Assembly (NCBI RefSeq): GCF_004297185.1
Contig: NZ_PGCL01000003.1
Location: 248,001-312,000, forward strand
Direction of reading: 5' to 3'
Source of the DNA: Methanofollis fontis
GTDB lineage: Archaea > Halobacteriota > Methanomicrobia > Methanomicrobiales > Methanofollaceae
DNA: 64,000 nt
The notes under the pieces were generated by a model that did not search any database, had not been told where the DNA came from, and saw only the letters and a list, made by a program, of their open reading frames with translations. Positions 52,344 to 60,774 of this stretch are shown one piece after another; positions within the stretch are counted from its first letter, which is position 1, and each line of letters starts with the position of its first letter. The translations under genes were made by a program, and so were the position numbers.

Positions 52344-52991
52344 TCAGCTGATCTCCACCCGCTCACCGGTGACCATATAGTGGATCCGTTCGGCCATAGT
52401 GCAGCAGTGGTCGCCGCACCGTTCCAGGTAGCGGGCGACCATCACGTAGTCCATGCAGCGGTTGATGTTTCTCGGGTCCTCCATCATGTAGGTGACGCCC
52501 TCCCTGAAGGCCGAGTAGCGCATATCGTCGACACAGTCGTCCCTGGTCGAAAAATCGTCGAGGCGTGCGACATCCCCGCTCTCATAGGCGGCAATCACGT
52601 CATCGATCATTGAAAACACCATTTCGGCCATATGGGGCAGGTTGAGCATCCGCCCGAGATGCCCGGAGGCGAAGTCGGGCACGAGGATGGCGACGTCCTT
52701 TCCATAACGCCCGATCCGGTAGAAGCCCACGTTCATTTTGAGGGTGCAGACGATCGTCCGCAGGTCGTGCGCCATCGGCTGATAGAGGGCAATGAGGGTG
52801 AGCAGACGCTCGTCGAAGTGATCGGAGAGGTCGGAGAGTCTGCGCTTGCGTGCGTTGACGTCGGCGGCGAGATTGCTATCGGCGTCCTGGAGCGCCCTCA
52901 TGGCGTCCTTCAGCATATCTGCCGCAAATTTGCTGTAATCGGTGAATTCTCGCCGTAGTAGTTTGAGTTCTTCGTGGAATTTATCGCTCAT
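52344..52991 (-). CDS. phoU: phosphate transport regulator PhoU
   Basis: A 215-residue helical protein with two PhoU repeats (LRREFTDYSKFAADMLKDAM, later YMMEDPRNINRCMDYVMVARYLERCGDHCCTMAERI). PhoU usually damps the Pst transporter and phosphate response. The acidic/His metal cluster of PhoU is present. It is the last gene of the pst operon, 11 bp after pstB. The start is ATG 52991. Confidence 0.94.
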   Translation of the reverse strand: MSDKFHEELKLLRREFTDYSKFAADMLKDAMRALQDADSNLAADVNARKRRLSDLSDHFDERLLTLIALYQPMAHDLRTIVCTLKMNVGFYRIGRYGKDVAILVPDFASGHLGRMLNLPHMAEMVFSMIDDVIAAYESGDVARLDDFSTRDDCVDDMRYSAFREGVTYMMEDPRNINRCMDYVMVARYLERCGDHCCTMAERIHYMVTGERVEIS

Positions 52992-53002
52992 GCTTTCTGC
53001 AC

Positions 53003-53764
53003 CTATCCGAATCTTCCCGTCACGTAGTTCTCTGTCAGTTCTTCCCGCGGTGCCTCGAAGATCCCGGTGGTCTCCCCGAACTCGATGAGTTTTCCGAGGT
53101 ACATAAACCCGGTATAATCGCTCACCCGCGCCGCCTGCTGCATGTTATGGGTGACCATGATCACGGTATAGGTCTTCTTCAGTTCCTCGACCAGGTTCTC
53201 GATCTTTGCGGTTGCGATCGGGTCCAGGGCCGAGCAGGGTTCGTCCATCAGGATCACCTCGGGCCCGACGGCAAGGGTGCGGGCGATGCAGAGGCGCTGC
53301 TGCTGACCGCCCGAAAGACCGAGGGCCGAGGCATGGAGTCGGTCGCTGACCTCATCCCAGAGAGCGGCATCGCGGAGACTCTGCTCCACGATCCCGTCAA
53401 GGATTTTTTTATCCTTTATCCCATGTATTCTCGGTCCATATGCGATATTTTCATAGATGGACTTTGGAAAGGGATTCGGTTTCTGGAAGACCATGCCGAC
53501 CTTTTTCCTGAGGCTGACCACATCGGTCTGCGGGGTATTGATGTTCGCCCCTTCGAAGAGGATCTCGCCCTCGATACGAACATTGTCCACAAGGTCGTTC
53601 ATCCGGTTGAGGCAGCGGATGAGGGTGGATTTGCCGCACCCGGACGGACCGATGAGTGCGGTCACCCGGTTGCGTGCGAAGGAGATATCGACGTCCTGCA
53701 GGGCATGATGCTCGCCGTAATACAGGTTCAGGTTTCGTGTGCTGATGACTGCTGTTTCGGTCAT
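53003..53764 (-). CDS. pstB: phosphate ABC transporter ATPase PstB
   Basis: A 253-residue ATPase. Walker A is [12 protein letters not shown] (about 37-48), the PstB-typical [20 protein letters not shown] follows, then [23 protein letters not shown], signature [15 protein letters not shown] and Walker [14 protein letters not shown]. It is 7 bp after the fused permease gene. The NPFPKS phrase and ENIAYGPR distinguish PstB from other ABC ATPases. Confidence 0.97.
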   Translation of the reverse strand: MTETAVISTRNLNLYYGEHHALQDVDISFARNRVTALIGPSGCGKSTLIRCLNRMNDLVDNVRIEGEILFEGANINTPQTDVVSLRKKVGMVFQKPNPFPKSIYENIAYGPRIHGIKDKKILDGIVEQSLRDAALWDEVSDRLHASALGLSGGQQQRLCIARTLAVGPEVILMDEPCSALDPIATAKIENLVEELKKTYTVIMVTHNMQQAARVSDYTGFMYLGKLIEFGETTGIFEAPREELTENYVTGRFG

Positions 53765-53771
53765 TGGAAAA

Positions 53772-55718
53772 TCACCACCTCATATTTTTCTGATAGCGAC
53801 TCCTGACGCCGATGGCGATCGCATAGATGGCCACCACCAGGATCAGGAGGACGAGGGCCGTGCCGTACTGGTTCTGCTGCGCTCCCGGCACATTGGTCGA
53901 GAGGATGAACAGGTGATAGGGCAGGGCCATCACCGGTTCAAACACCGATGTCGGCAGGAAGCGTTTTGAGAAGACCACGGCGGTGAAGAGGATCGGAGCG
54001 GTCTCGCCCGCCGCCCTGCCGATGGAGAGGATCGTGCCGGTGAGGATGCCGGGCAGGGCGGGCGGGAGCACCACACGCCGGATCGTCTGCCATTTCGTCG
54101 CCCCGAGGGCCAGGCTTCCCTCACGGATCGATCCGGGCACGTTCTTGAGGGCCTCCTCTGTGGTCCTGATCACCGTCGGGAGGATCATCAGCCCCAGGGT
54201 GATCATGCCTGCCAGCAGCGAGACGCCGAAGTTCAGGAAGAGCACCAGGAAGGCGAACCCGAAGAGACCAAAGACGATCGAGGGCATGCCGTTCAGGAGG
54301 TCGATGCCGGTCCTGATGATCCCGGTGATCCGGCCCTCGCGGGTATATTCGGAGAGATAGATCGCAGCCCCGATGCCGATGGGAAGGGCGAAGGCGATCG
54401 CACCGGCGACCAGATAGAGCGTGCCGACGATCGCCGGGAAGATGCCGCCTGACCGCCCGAGGTCACGCGGGGGCTGGGTCAAAAATTCCCAGGAGATGGC
54501 CGGCAGACCGTTGACGATGATATAGGAGAGTATGATCACAAGGGCGCAGAGCACCAGCCCGATCGAGAGCACGATCAGGGCGAATGCAACCGACTGTGAA
54601 TGTTTTGCCGGGAGGCGGTCCCGGACGAAGTATATCCCGGCAAGCAGGACGATAACGGCAGCTGCGACCGCCGGCGGCAGGAGCAGGAAGACGAACAGCA
54701 CGGCGGCAATCACCAGGACTGCCCGGAACGCCAGGCGCACGTTCTCGGAATCCATGACCGATTTCTTCTTTGCCCGGCTCACCGCCTGCTGGCGAGACCT
54801 GATATGCTTCATGATTGCGACGGCGGCCAGATTGACGATGAGGGTGATCACGAGGAGCACGACGGCCACGCCGAAGAGTGCATGATAGTGCATGCTCCCG
54901 ACGGCCACCTCACCAATCTCGATACCCAGGGTGCCGGTGAGTGTACGCACGGGCGAGAGCACATTGGTGATCGGGTCGGGGATGATCGCCGCATTGCCGC
55001 AGACCATGATCACGGCCATCGTCTCGCCGATGGCGCGTCCCATCCCCAGGATGATCGAGGCGGTGATCCCGGAGAGCGCCGTCGGCACGAGCACACGGCT
55101 GATCGTCTGCCAGTGGGTGGCGCCGAGCGCCAGAGAGCCCTCCTTGAAGGCCGCCGGCACCATCGAAAGGGCATCCTCGGATACCGAGATGATCGTCGGC
55201 AGCGCCATGACGCCCAGAAGGATCGAACCTGCAAGCCAGCTCTCGCCCGATGGGGTATCAAAGGAGATGCGGAGCCAGTTGGTCAGGACGATCAGGCCAA
55301 AAAAACCATAGACCACAGAAGGAATGCCGGCCAGAAGTTCAATCGCCGGTTTAGCGATCAAACGCAACCGGTAGGGCGCAAGTTCTGCGATGAATAGTGC
55401 ACTCCCGATGCCGAGCGGCACCGCCACCACCATTGCCCCGATGGTGACCAGTACCGTGCCGACGATCAGGGGATACACACCATATGCGGGTTCGGCACCG
55501 GTCGGATTCCAGGTGCTCCCGCTGATGAAGTTCCATATCCCGATCGACTCAAATGCCGGCACCGCATCCCGCAGAAGGAAGAAGATGATGAAAAACACAG
55601 CAAGCACGGCAAATGAAGCTGTAAAAAACCATATCGAACGGATAATGGTCTCCTTCATCCCCCCGTTCCTGAAGGTCGGCACAAGGGAGCGGGATATGTT
55701 CTGATAATCGTCTGTCAT
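53772..55718 (-). CDS. phosphate ABC transporter permease, PstC-PstA fusion
   Basis: A 648-residue chain holding two permeases that are separate in most genomes. The PstC half is about 1-305 ([23 protein letters not shown]-like [23 protein letters not shown]); the PstA half is about 335-648 ([43 protein letters not shown]). A basic linker with [13 protein letters not shown] joins them. The linker and an added set of helices ([21 protein letters not shown]) keep both halves in the right orientation. The fusion forces 1:1 assembly. The start is ATG 55718. Confidence 0.94.
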   Translation of the reverse strand: MTDDYQNISRSLVPTFRNGGMKETIIRSIWFFTASFAVLAVFFIIFFLLRDAVPAFESIGIWNFISGSTWNPTGAEPAYGVYPLIVGTVLVTIGAMVVAVPLGIGSALFIAELAPYRLRLIAKPAIELLAGIPSVVYGFFGLIVLTNWLRISFDTPSGESWLAGSILLGVMALPTIISVSEDALSMVPAAFKEGSLALGATHWQTISRVLVPTALSGITASIILGMGRAIGETMAVIMVCGNAAIIPDPITNVLSPVRTLTGTLGIEIGEVAVGSMHYHALFGVAVVLLVITLIVNLAAVAIMKHIRSRQQAVSRAKKKSVMDSENVRLAFRAVLVIAAVLFVFLLLPPAVAAAVIVLLAGIYFVRDRLPAKHSQSVAFALIVLSIGLVLCALVIILSYIIVNGLPAISWEFLTQPPRDLGRSGGIFPAIVGTLYLVAGAIAFALPIGIGAAIYLSEYTREGRITGIIRTGIDLLNGMPSIVFGLFGFAFLVLFLNFGVSLLAGMITLGLMILPTVIRTTEEALKNVPGSIREGSLALGATKWQTIRRVVLPPALPGILTGTILSIGRAAGETAPILFTAVVFSKRFLPTSVFEPVMALPYHLFILSTNVPGAQQNQYGTALVLLILVVAIYAIAIGVRSRYQKNMRW

Positions 55719-55806
55719 ATACCGTTCACCAGCACAAGAAAAATAATGGGTGTCATTGGACCAGAACCCGTCCGGCCCCTGAAATGTTCTGCCATAGACA
55801 GGAGAC

Positions 55807-56661
55807 CTATTTTACCGGCACAAAGCCCTCATCAGCGACGATCGCCTGTCCCCCGGCGCTCATGATGGAGTCCAGGTAGTCCTGTGCAAGCCCGGTGGGC
55901 TGGCCCTTCGTGAACATGTTCAGGGAGCGGGCGATCGGGTATTCGCCGGCGACAACGGTCTCGACGGAGGGGGTGACCTGCGTGCCGTCGACATCGATCT
56001 TCACGGCCTTGATGGTGTCGTCGATGTAGCCGAGACCGACATAGCCGATGGCGCCGGGGGTCTGGGCAATGGTCTGCTGGATTGCGCCGTTCGAGTTCTT
56101 CTCGAGCTGGTTGGGCGTGAAGTCTTCCCTGTCCATGACACTCTCGTGGAAGAATTCGCGGGTGCCCGAGGCGCTGTCACGCCCGACGACAACGATTGCC
56201 TGGTCGGATCCGCCGACCGCATTCCAGCGGGTGATATCGCCGAGGTAGATGGACTTCACCTGGTCCTCGGTGAGGACATCGACGGAGTTGGAGGGGTGGA
56301 CGATGATTGCAATACCGTCACGGGCGACGATGTGCTGAACAAGGTCGGGGTACTTCTCCTTCTCAGAGTCCTTCAGGTCGCGGGAGGCCATACCGATATC
56401 GGCGGTGCCTTCACCGACGGCCTGGACACCGACGCTCGAACCGCCGCCGCTCACCTGGATGTCGGCGTAGGTGTTGGCGTCCATGAATGCCTCGGCGGCC
56501 ATCTGGGCGATCGGGAGGACGGTGGTCGAACCGGTGACCGAGATACTCTGAGTCGTCGGTGTCGTGTCACCGCCGTTTCCAACGCAACCGGTAAAGAAAA
56601 TGGCTACAATTACCAGTGCAAGTATTGGCAATGCAAGGAATCCGGGGTTTCTACTCTCCAC
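55807..56661 (-). CDS. pstS: phosphate-binding protein PstS
   Basis: A 284-residue lipoprotein (lipobox FFTGC, about Cys26) that captures phosphate outside the cell. Core motifs: ISVTGSTTVLPIAQMAAEAF, VSGGGSSVGVQAVGEG, GMASRDLKDSE, and the phosphate loop RDSASGTREFF. Translation starts at GTG 56661; GGTGA is placed six bases before it. An ATG ten bases further up would lead to a stop, so GTG is certain to be the start of this frame. It opens the pst operon at a palindromic control region. Confidence 0.95.
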   Translation of the reverse strand: MESRNPGFLALPILALVIVAIFFTGCVGNGGDTTPTTQSISVTGSTTVLPIAQMAAEAFMDANTYADIQVSGGGSSVGVQAVGEGTADIGMASRDLKDSEKEKYPDLVQHIVARDGIAIIVHPSNSVDVLTEDQVKSIYLGDITRWNAVGGSDQAIVVVGRDSASGTREFFHESVMDREDFTPNQLEKNSNGAIQQTIAQTPGAIGYVGLGYIDDTIKAVKIDVDGTQVTPSVETVVAGEYPIARSLNMFTKGQPTGLAQDYLDSIMSAGGQAIVADEGFVPVK

Positions 56662-56693
56662 GGTTTTTCACCATGTAAAAATCGGGCGGAGAC

Positions 56694-56718
56694 AGTATAA
56701 TTCAAACCGAATTATACT
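56694..56718. promoter_or_regulatory. perfect inverted repeat in the pst divergent promoter
   Basis: AGTATAATTC (56694-56703) and its exact reverse complement GAATTATACT (56709-56718) flank a 5-base spacer. Each arm contains a TATA-like element, and its position about 35-55 bases upstream of the pstS start overlaps the pstS box A region. Binding of a dimeric protein here would block pstS transcription. The AbrB-PhoU protein encoded divergently is the natural candidate (inference). Confidence 0.6.
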
Positions 56719-56726
56719 ATGTTTCG

Positions 56727-56783
56727 GAATATATTCGATAGAAAGTATTGATTCGTATATAGTTTTTGAATAGGTATATATCT
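56727..56783 (+). promoter_or_regulatory. second palindrome and box A of the AbrB-PhoU gene
   Basis: A perfect palindrome GAATATATTC lies at 56727-56736, sharing the GAAT/ATTC core with the arms of the larger repeat. A TATATAT box at 56775-56781 stands about 29 bases before ATG 56807, so this gene has a leader of at most a few bases. Repeated GAAT/ATTC half-sites across the 145-bp gap suggest cooperative binding. Confidence 0.45.
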
Positions 56784-56806
56784 CGGCACCACACCATTGA
56801 GTAGTA

Positions 56807-57823
56807 ATGGAAATCCGCAAGGTTCAGATCACGGGCGGTTCATCATATATTGTTTCTCTCCCCAAGGAATGGATAAAATCCTCGAAGATTGCGAAGAACG
56901 ATCCGGTCGGACTGATCGTCCAGCAGGACGGGACACTCCTGGTCACCCCCAAAATCGATGTAGAAGCCGTACAACGCGAAAAGACGTTTCAGGTGAATGC
57001 AACCACCGACCAGATATTCATTCTGCGATGCCTGATCAGCGCATACATCGCGGGCTATACGGTGATCACCCTGACGGCACAGGGGCGGTTGCCCCCAAAA
57101 ATCCGGATGCGTGTGCGCGATTTCACCCAGATGGCAATTGGACAGGAGGTCGTGGAGGAGACCGAGACCTCGATCCGGATCAAGGACCTGCTCAACCCCT
57201 CTGAGATGCCCTTCCAGAACACCATACGCAGGATGGCGGTACTGGCGAGAGGGATGCACCAGGACAGCGTGGAGGCATTGAAGTCCGGCAATACGGCGCT
57301 TGCCGAGGATGTGATCGCGCGCGACAATGATGTCGACCGCCTCCAGTGGTTGATTGCGCGGCAGGCGAACCTGGTGCTGAACGACGCCAACCTCTCACGG
57401 CGCATGAACGTCAGTCCGCAGATGGCACTGACATATTTTTTGATTGCACGGATCATCGAGCGGATCGGCGATCACGGCACCCGCATCGCACGCAGTTCCA
57501 TCGGACTTACGATGACAGACCAGAAATGTGATATCATCACAATGATCGACGATGCAAGCACCACTGCATCCTCCATATTTGACCGGGCCATCGAATCGCT
57601 TTTCTCACAGGATATCAAGACGGCAAACGCAACCATCCAGCATGTCGAAGACCTCGAAGAACAGGCGCGGGCGATCAACACCCATGCACTCGACTATGAT
57701 GCCGCCACGGCGACGGCGCTGGTCTCGATATCCGACAGCATACGCAGGATAGGGGAATATTCGGGAGATATCTGCGAGAGTATCATCAATCATCTCATTC
57801 ACGAAGAGACACCGATACACTAA
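56807..57823 (+). CDS. AbrB/SpoVT-PhoU fusion regulator of phosphate uptake
   Basis: A 338-residue protein with an N-terminal AbrB/MazE-type swapped-hairpin DNA-binding domain (about 1-50; VQITGGSSYIVSLPKEWIKSS) and two PhoU domains (about 115-335; RRMAVLARGMHQDSVEAL, YFLIARIIERIGDHGTRIAR, SISDSIRRIGEYSGDI). The composition is common in archaea and replaces the bacterial PhoB response regulator. Its position beside the pst operon and the palindromic gap points to direct control of pst transcription. ATG 56807 fits a box A 29 bases away. Confidence 0.92.
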   Translation: MEIRKVQITGGSSYIVSLPKEWIKSSKIAKNDPVGLIVQQDGTLLVTPKIDVEAVQREKTFQVNATTDQIFILRCLISAYIAGYTVITLTAQGRLPPKIRMRVRDFTQMAIGQEVVEETETSIRIKDLLNPSEMPFQNTIRRMAVLARGMHQDSVEALKSGNTALAEDVIARDNDVDRLQWLIARQANLVLNDANLSRRMNVSPQMALTYFLIARIIERIGDHGTRIARSSIGLTMTDQKCDIITMIDDASTTASSIFDRAIESLFSQDIKTANATIQHVEDLEEQARAINTHALDYDAATATALVSISDSIRRIGEYSGDICESIINHLIHEETPIH

Positions 57824-57855
57824 AATTATTCGGCGCACTGTATTTTTCGATCCCA

Positions 57856-58251
57856 ATGGATGAGACGACGATTGTAGAAGACCTCACAGACAGCACATGG
57901 GAGACACGGATCGAGAGGGGTGAACTCCCCTCGATTGTGATGTTTCACAGCCCGACATGCCCGTTCTGCAAACAGATTGAACCCTACTTCCGCGATTTTT
58001 CCGGAGAATATGCGGGACGCATTCTTTTTGCCAGACTGGACGTATCCACCAATCCCTGGACAGTCGAACGCTATGCCGTCCGTCAGACACCGACGTTCAA
58101 ATTTTTCTGTTCAGGAAAACCGGTTCAGGAACTTGTGGGAGCGGCATTTCCGGCACTCCTCAAGAAAAACATCGATGAGTTCCTCAAACATGGCGAGGGA
58201 TGCGCACGGAGCAGCAGTGAAATTGACTATGAGATTACGGGGTATGCATAA
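57856..58251 (+). CDS. thioredoxin-family protein (CPFC)
   Basis: A 131-residue thioredoxin-fold protein with the active site CPFC (residues 34-37, in FHSPTCPFCKQIEPYF), the strand FARLDVSTNPW and the cis-Pro loop RQTPTFKFF. The C-terminus (about 105-131) is an added helical tail with one Cys (GEGCARSSS). The N-terminus has about 22 residues before the fold. It is 32 bp after the AbrB-PhoU gene and may be co-transcribed. Partner unknown. Confidence 0.83.
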   Translation: MDETTIVEDLTDSTWETRIERGELPSIVMFHSPTCPFCKQIEPYFRDFSGEYAGRILFARLDVSTNPWTVERYAVRQTPTFKFFCSGKPVQELVGAAFPALLKKNIDEFLKHGEGCARSSSEIDYEITGYA

Positions 58252-58371
58252 TCCTGTAGAAGAACTGCAGGAGAAAGAAAATAACATATTCATCATTTTA
58301 GTAACTAATTTTTCTGAAAACCGATTATAGGTGGAATTATTATTTTAAACCATCCATGCCAAACCCAAATC
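58252..58371. other. AT-rich intergenic segment, no gene seen
   Basis: This is the first part of the 465-bp gap before rmlA. Both strands have only short open frames without ribosome binding sites. It supplies upstream sequence (CCCAAAT) for the box A at 58372. Confidence 0.5.
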
Positions 58372-58379
58372 TTTATATT
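58372..58379 (+). promoter_or_regulatory. box A of the predicted small RNA
   Basis: TTTATATT at 58372-58379, preceded by A-rich CCCAAAT as a possible BRE, is centred about 26 bases before the first base of the predicted RNA stem at 58401. No reading frame with a ribosome binding site starts in the following 300 bases, so the transcript is likely non-coding. Confidence 0.55.
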
Positions 58380-58400
58380 TCAGTATATGCAACTGATAGT

Positions 58401-58480
58401 AAGGAGGAAAAAGGAGTCTCAGCGACACGTCCCCCCCGTAAACATGTGTCTTTTTTCTGAGACTGACTTGCCTCCTTTTT
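58401..58480 (+). ncRNA. predicted small structured RNA with C-rich loop
   Basis: About 80 nt form a long interrupted hairpin. AAGGAGG (58401-58407) pairs with CCTCCTT (58471-58477); AGTCTCAG (58415-58422) with CTGAGACT (58457-58464); GACAC (58424-58428) with GTGTC (58446-58450). The 17-base apical loop contains seven consecutive C. A T-run (58476-58481) ends it. The lower strand also carries GGAGG. The loop GTCCCCCC is complementary to GGGGGGAC-like ribosome binding sites, including those of rmlA and both propeller genes. Alternative: a long terminator-like structure at the end of the thioredoxin mRNA. Confidence 0.5.
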
Positions 58481-58676
58481 TGAACTTCCGCTTTCAAGGA
58501 TCGCTATTATTTTAGTCACACTCATCCCTGGTCAATTGATTTCAGGGTGAGGGATTCAGAGCACCCGGTGCATCCGGGTATAAAAAAACCATCCAGGGAC
58601 GATATCTATAGAGTCTGTCTATTTTCAAAAAAATTCGGTTGAAACAGACTTTCAAAACCGGCCACCATTAGATAAC
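58481..58676. other. AT-rich intergenic segment with short inverted repeats
   Basis: Second part of the gap. A hairpin ACCCGG/CCGGGT lies at 58563-58579 and a wider repeat AGTCTGT/ACAGACT at 58612-58618 and 58644-58650. Neither is followed by T in the direction of transcription, so they are not simple terminators. No coding frame is visible. Confidence 0.4.
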
Positions 58677-58677
58677 A

Positions 58678-58716
58678 TTATATATAAGATGGATCTGTAT
58701 TGGCAGTGGGGGACGC
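58678..58716 (+). promoter_or_regulatory. box A and ribosome binding site of rmlA
   Basis: TTATATATA at 58678-58686 predicts transcription at about 58708, so the leader would be only about nine bases and consists of GGGGGACGC, which acts as ribosome binding site directly before ATG 58717. Confidence 0.5.
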
Positions 58717-59793
58717 ATGAAAGGCCTGATTCTTGCAGGCGGCCATGGTGTTAGACTCCGGCCGCTGACCTATTCGCAGCAGAAACAACTGATTCCGATA
58801 GCAAACAAGCCGATCCTGTTCTACTGCATCCAGGATCTCATTGATGCCGGAATTCATTCCATCGGCATCGTTGTCGGCCCGAACAAGGAGCAGATCCAGC
58901 ATGAGGTGAATAACCATGGCTTTGAAGCGGATATCGAGTTTATCGAACAGGATTCACCGAGGGGACTTGCACACGCGGTGAAGATCGCACAACCGTTCAT
59001 CGGCGATGACCGTTTTATCATGTATCTCGGAGACAACATTCTCCGGGGAGGGATACAGGGATTTGTCGATGATTTCAGGACATCCCCGGCAGAGGCCAGT
59101 CTGCTGCTCACAAAGCTCCACAACCCTGAACATTATGGGGTTGCTCTGGTGGATGAACAGAAGAAGGTGATCCTCAAGCTTCTCGAGAAGCCGAAAAACC
59201 CCCCTTCAAATCTCTGTATTGTCGGGATTTATGGGTTGTCTCCGAGAATATTCGAGGCATCTGACAATATCGCCCCCTCATGGCGGGGGGAACTGGAGAT
59301 CACCGATGCCCTCCACTGGCTGATCCTGCAGGGACACAGGGTCACCTATGATCTTGTGGAGGGGTGGTGGAAGGATACCGGAAAACCGGAAGACCTTATC
59401 GATGCAAACCGCCTTGTCCTCGATACCCTTGGATCGATGAACGGAAACGGATCCTCTCCCGGCACCGTGGAGAACAGCACCATCTCAGGCCGATGCAAGA
59501 TCGGGCGAAACACCGTGATTAAAGACAACTCCGTCATTAAAGGGCCGGTGATTATCGGAGACGACTGTATCATCTCAAACGCATACCTTGGCCCCTATAC
59601 CAGCATCGGCAACGGCTCAATTCTCTCGAATACCGAGATCGAGGACTCAATCGTGATGGAGGGATCGGTAATCAGGAATGCCGACCGGATCGTTGAGAGC
59701 CTGATCGGCAAGAATGTGACCATCGAGAGGGATGGAAGGCTTCCTGGTGGACGACGGTTCGTTATCGGCGACAATTCAAATGTGATAATCTGA
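58717..59793 (+). CDS. rmlA: glucose-1-phosphate thymidylyltransferase, long form
   Basis: Makes dTDP-glucose (or another NDP-sugar) for surface glycans. The 358 residues start with LILAGGHGVRLRPLTYSQQKQLIPI, the nucleotidyltransferase signature, with YLGDNILRGG and WWKDTGKPEDL farther on. The C-terminal 110 residues are a left-handed beta-helix (ISGRCKIGRNTVIKDNSVIKG, then IEDSIVMEG), typical for the archaeal long form. rmlB follows 11 bp downstream, so dTDP-4-keto-6-deoxyglucose is the likely product of the pair. Confidence 0.93.
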   Translation: MKGLILAGGHGVRLRPLTYSQQKQLIPIANKPILFYCIQDLIDAGIHSIGIVVGPNKEQIQHEVNNHGFEADIEFIEQDSPRGLAHAVKIAQPFIGDDRFIMYLGDNILRGGIQGFVDDFRTSPAEASLLLTKLHNPEHYGVALVDEQKKVILKLLEKPKNPPSNLCIVGIYGLSPRIFEASDNIAPSWRGELEITDALHWLILQGHRVTYDLVEGWWKDTGKPEDLIDANRLVLDTLGSMNGNGSSPGTVENSTISGRCKIGRNTVIKDNSVIKGPVIIGDDCIISNAYLGPYTSIGNGSILSNTEIEDSIVMEGSVIRNADRIVESLIGKNVTIERDGRLPGGRRFVIGDNSNVII

Positions 59794-59804
59794 TTCAGGA
59801 GACA

Positions 59805-60764
59805 ATGACCATGAAAATAGTTATTACCGGTGGCGCCGGCTTCATTGGCTGTAATTTTGTCCGGAAAATGCTTGACACCCGTCCGGACAGCGAGATCGTG
59901 GTGCTGGACAAGCTGACCTATGCCGGGAGAAAAGAGAATCTTGCAGACGTAAGTGACCGGATCTCCTTTATTAAAGGCGATATCTGTTCAAAGGAGGATG
60001 TGGCCCGGATCGGGGACTGCGATCTCCTCTTCAACTTTGCTGCCGAGACGCACGTGGACCGTTCCATCACCGATGCCGGGGTGTTCGTCAGGACCGATGT
60101 CATCGGCACCCATACCCTCCTCGAACATGCACAGAACCATGAGGTGTCAAGGTTTGTGCAGGTGAGCACCGATGAGGTCTACGGCAGCATCAGGATCGGG
60201 TTTTCTCGAGAGGGTGACCCGATGAGTCCCTCCTCCCCCTATTCGGCCAGCAAGTCGGGGGCGGAGATGCTGGTCCAGGCATATCATACCACCTATGGGC
60301 TGGACACCATCATTACCCGGAGCTCCAACAATTTCGGGCCATATCAGTACCCGGAAAAACTCATACCGGTGCTGATCCTCCGGGCAATGCAGAATCAATC
60401 CCTGCCGATCTACGGGAATGGCCTCAATGTCCGGGACTGGATCTATGTCATGGACAATTGCGACGGTATTGCCTGTGCGGCTGAAAAGGGGAAAAACGGC
60501 GGCATATACAATATTGGGGGCGGCAACGAACGTACAAACCTCGAGATCGCGCGGACGATCCTCCAGATACTGGGAAAACCGGAAACACTCATCAGGTTTG
60601 TAGAGGACAGGCCCGGTCACGATCTCAGATATGCCCTCGACTGCTCCAGGATGAGGGAGCTGGGCTGGAAACCGCACTACCCGTTCATGGATGCCATAAA
60701 ACAGACCTGCGCATGGTATGCAAAGAACAGGGAGTGGTACTCACCACTCCTTGCAGCGGTATAA
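59805..60764 (+). CDS. rmlB: dTDP-glucose 4,6-dehydratase
   Basis: A 319-residue short-chain dehydrogenase: NAD loop ITGGAGFIGCNF, NFAAETHVDRSI, catalytic YSASKSGAE (Tyr-x3-Lys) and QVSTDEVYGSI (Thr, Asp, Glu), and the FGPYQYPEKLIP substrate segment. Converts dTDP-glucose to the 4-keto-6-deoxy sugar. Starts at ATG 59805 or 59811; the second gives the family N-terminus MKIVITGG and a better distance to GGAG. rmlC and rmlD are not in the window, so the final sugar is open. Confidence 0.94.
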   Translation: MTMKIVITGGAGFIGCNFVRKMLDTRPDSEIVVLDKLTYAGRKENLADVSDRISFIKGDICSKEDVARIGDCDLLFNFAAETHVDRSITDAGVFVRTDVIGTHTLLEHAQNHEVSRFVQVSTDEVYGSIRIGFSREGDPMSPSSPYSASKSGAEMLVQAYHTTYGLDTIITRSSNNFGPYQYPEKLIPVLILRAMQNQSLPIYGNGLNVRDWIYVMDNCDGIACAAEKGKNGGIYNIGGGNERTNLEIARTILQILGKPETLIRFVEDRPGHDLRYALDCSRMRELGWKPHYPFMDAIKQTCAWYAKNREWYSPLLAAV

Positions 60765-60774
60765 GAGTCCTTAT

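Noticed and set aside
58563-58579. ACCCGG/CCGGGT hairpin considered as a terminator
   Set aside because: It is followed by A rather than T on the plus strand, and on the minus strand no gene ends nearby.
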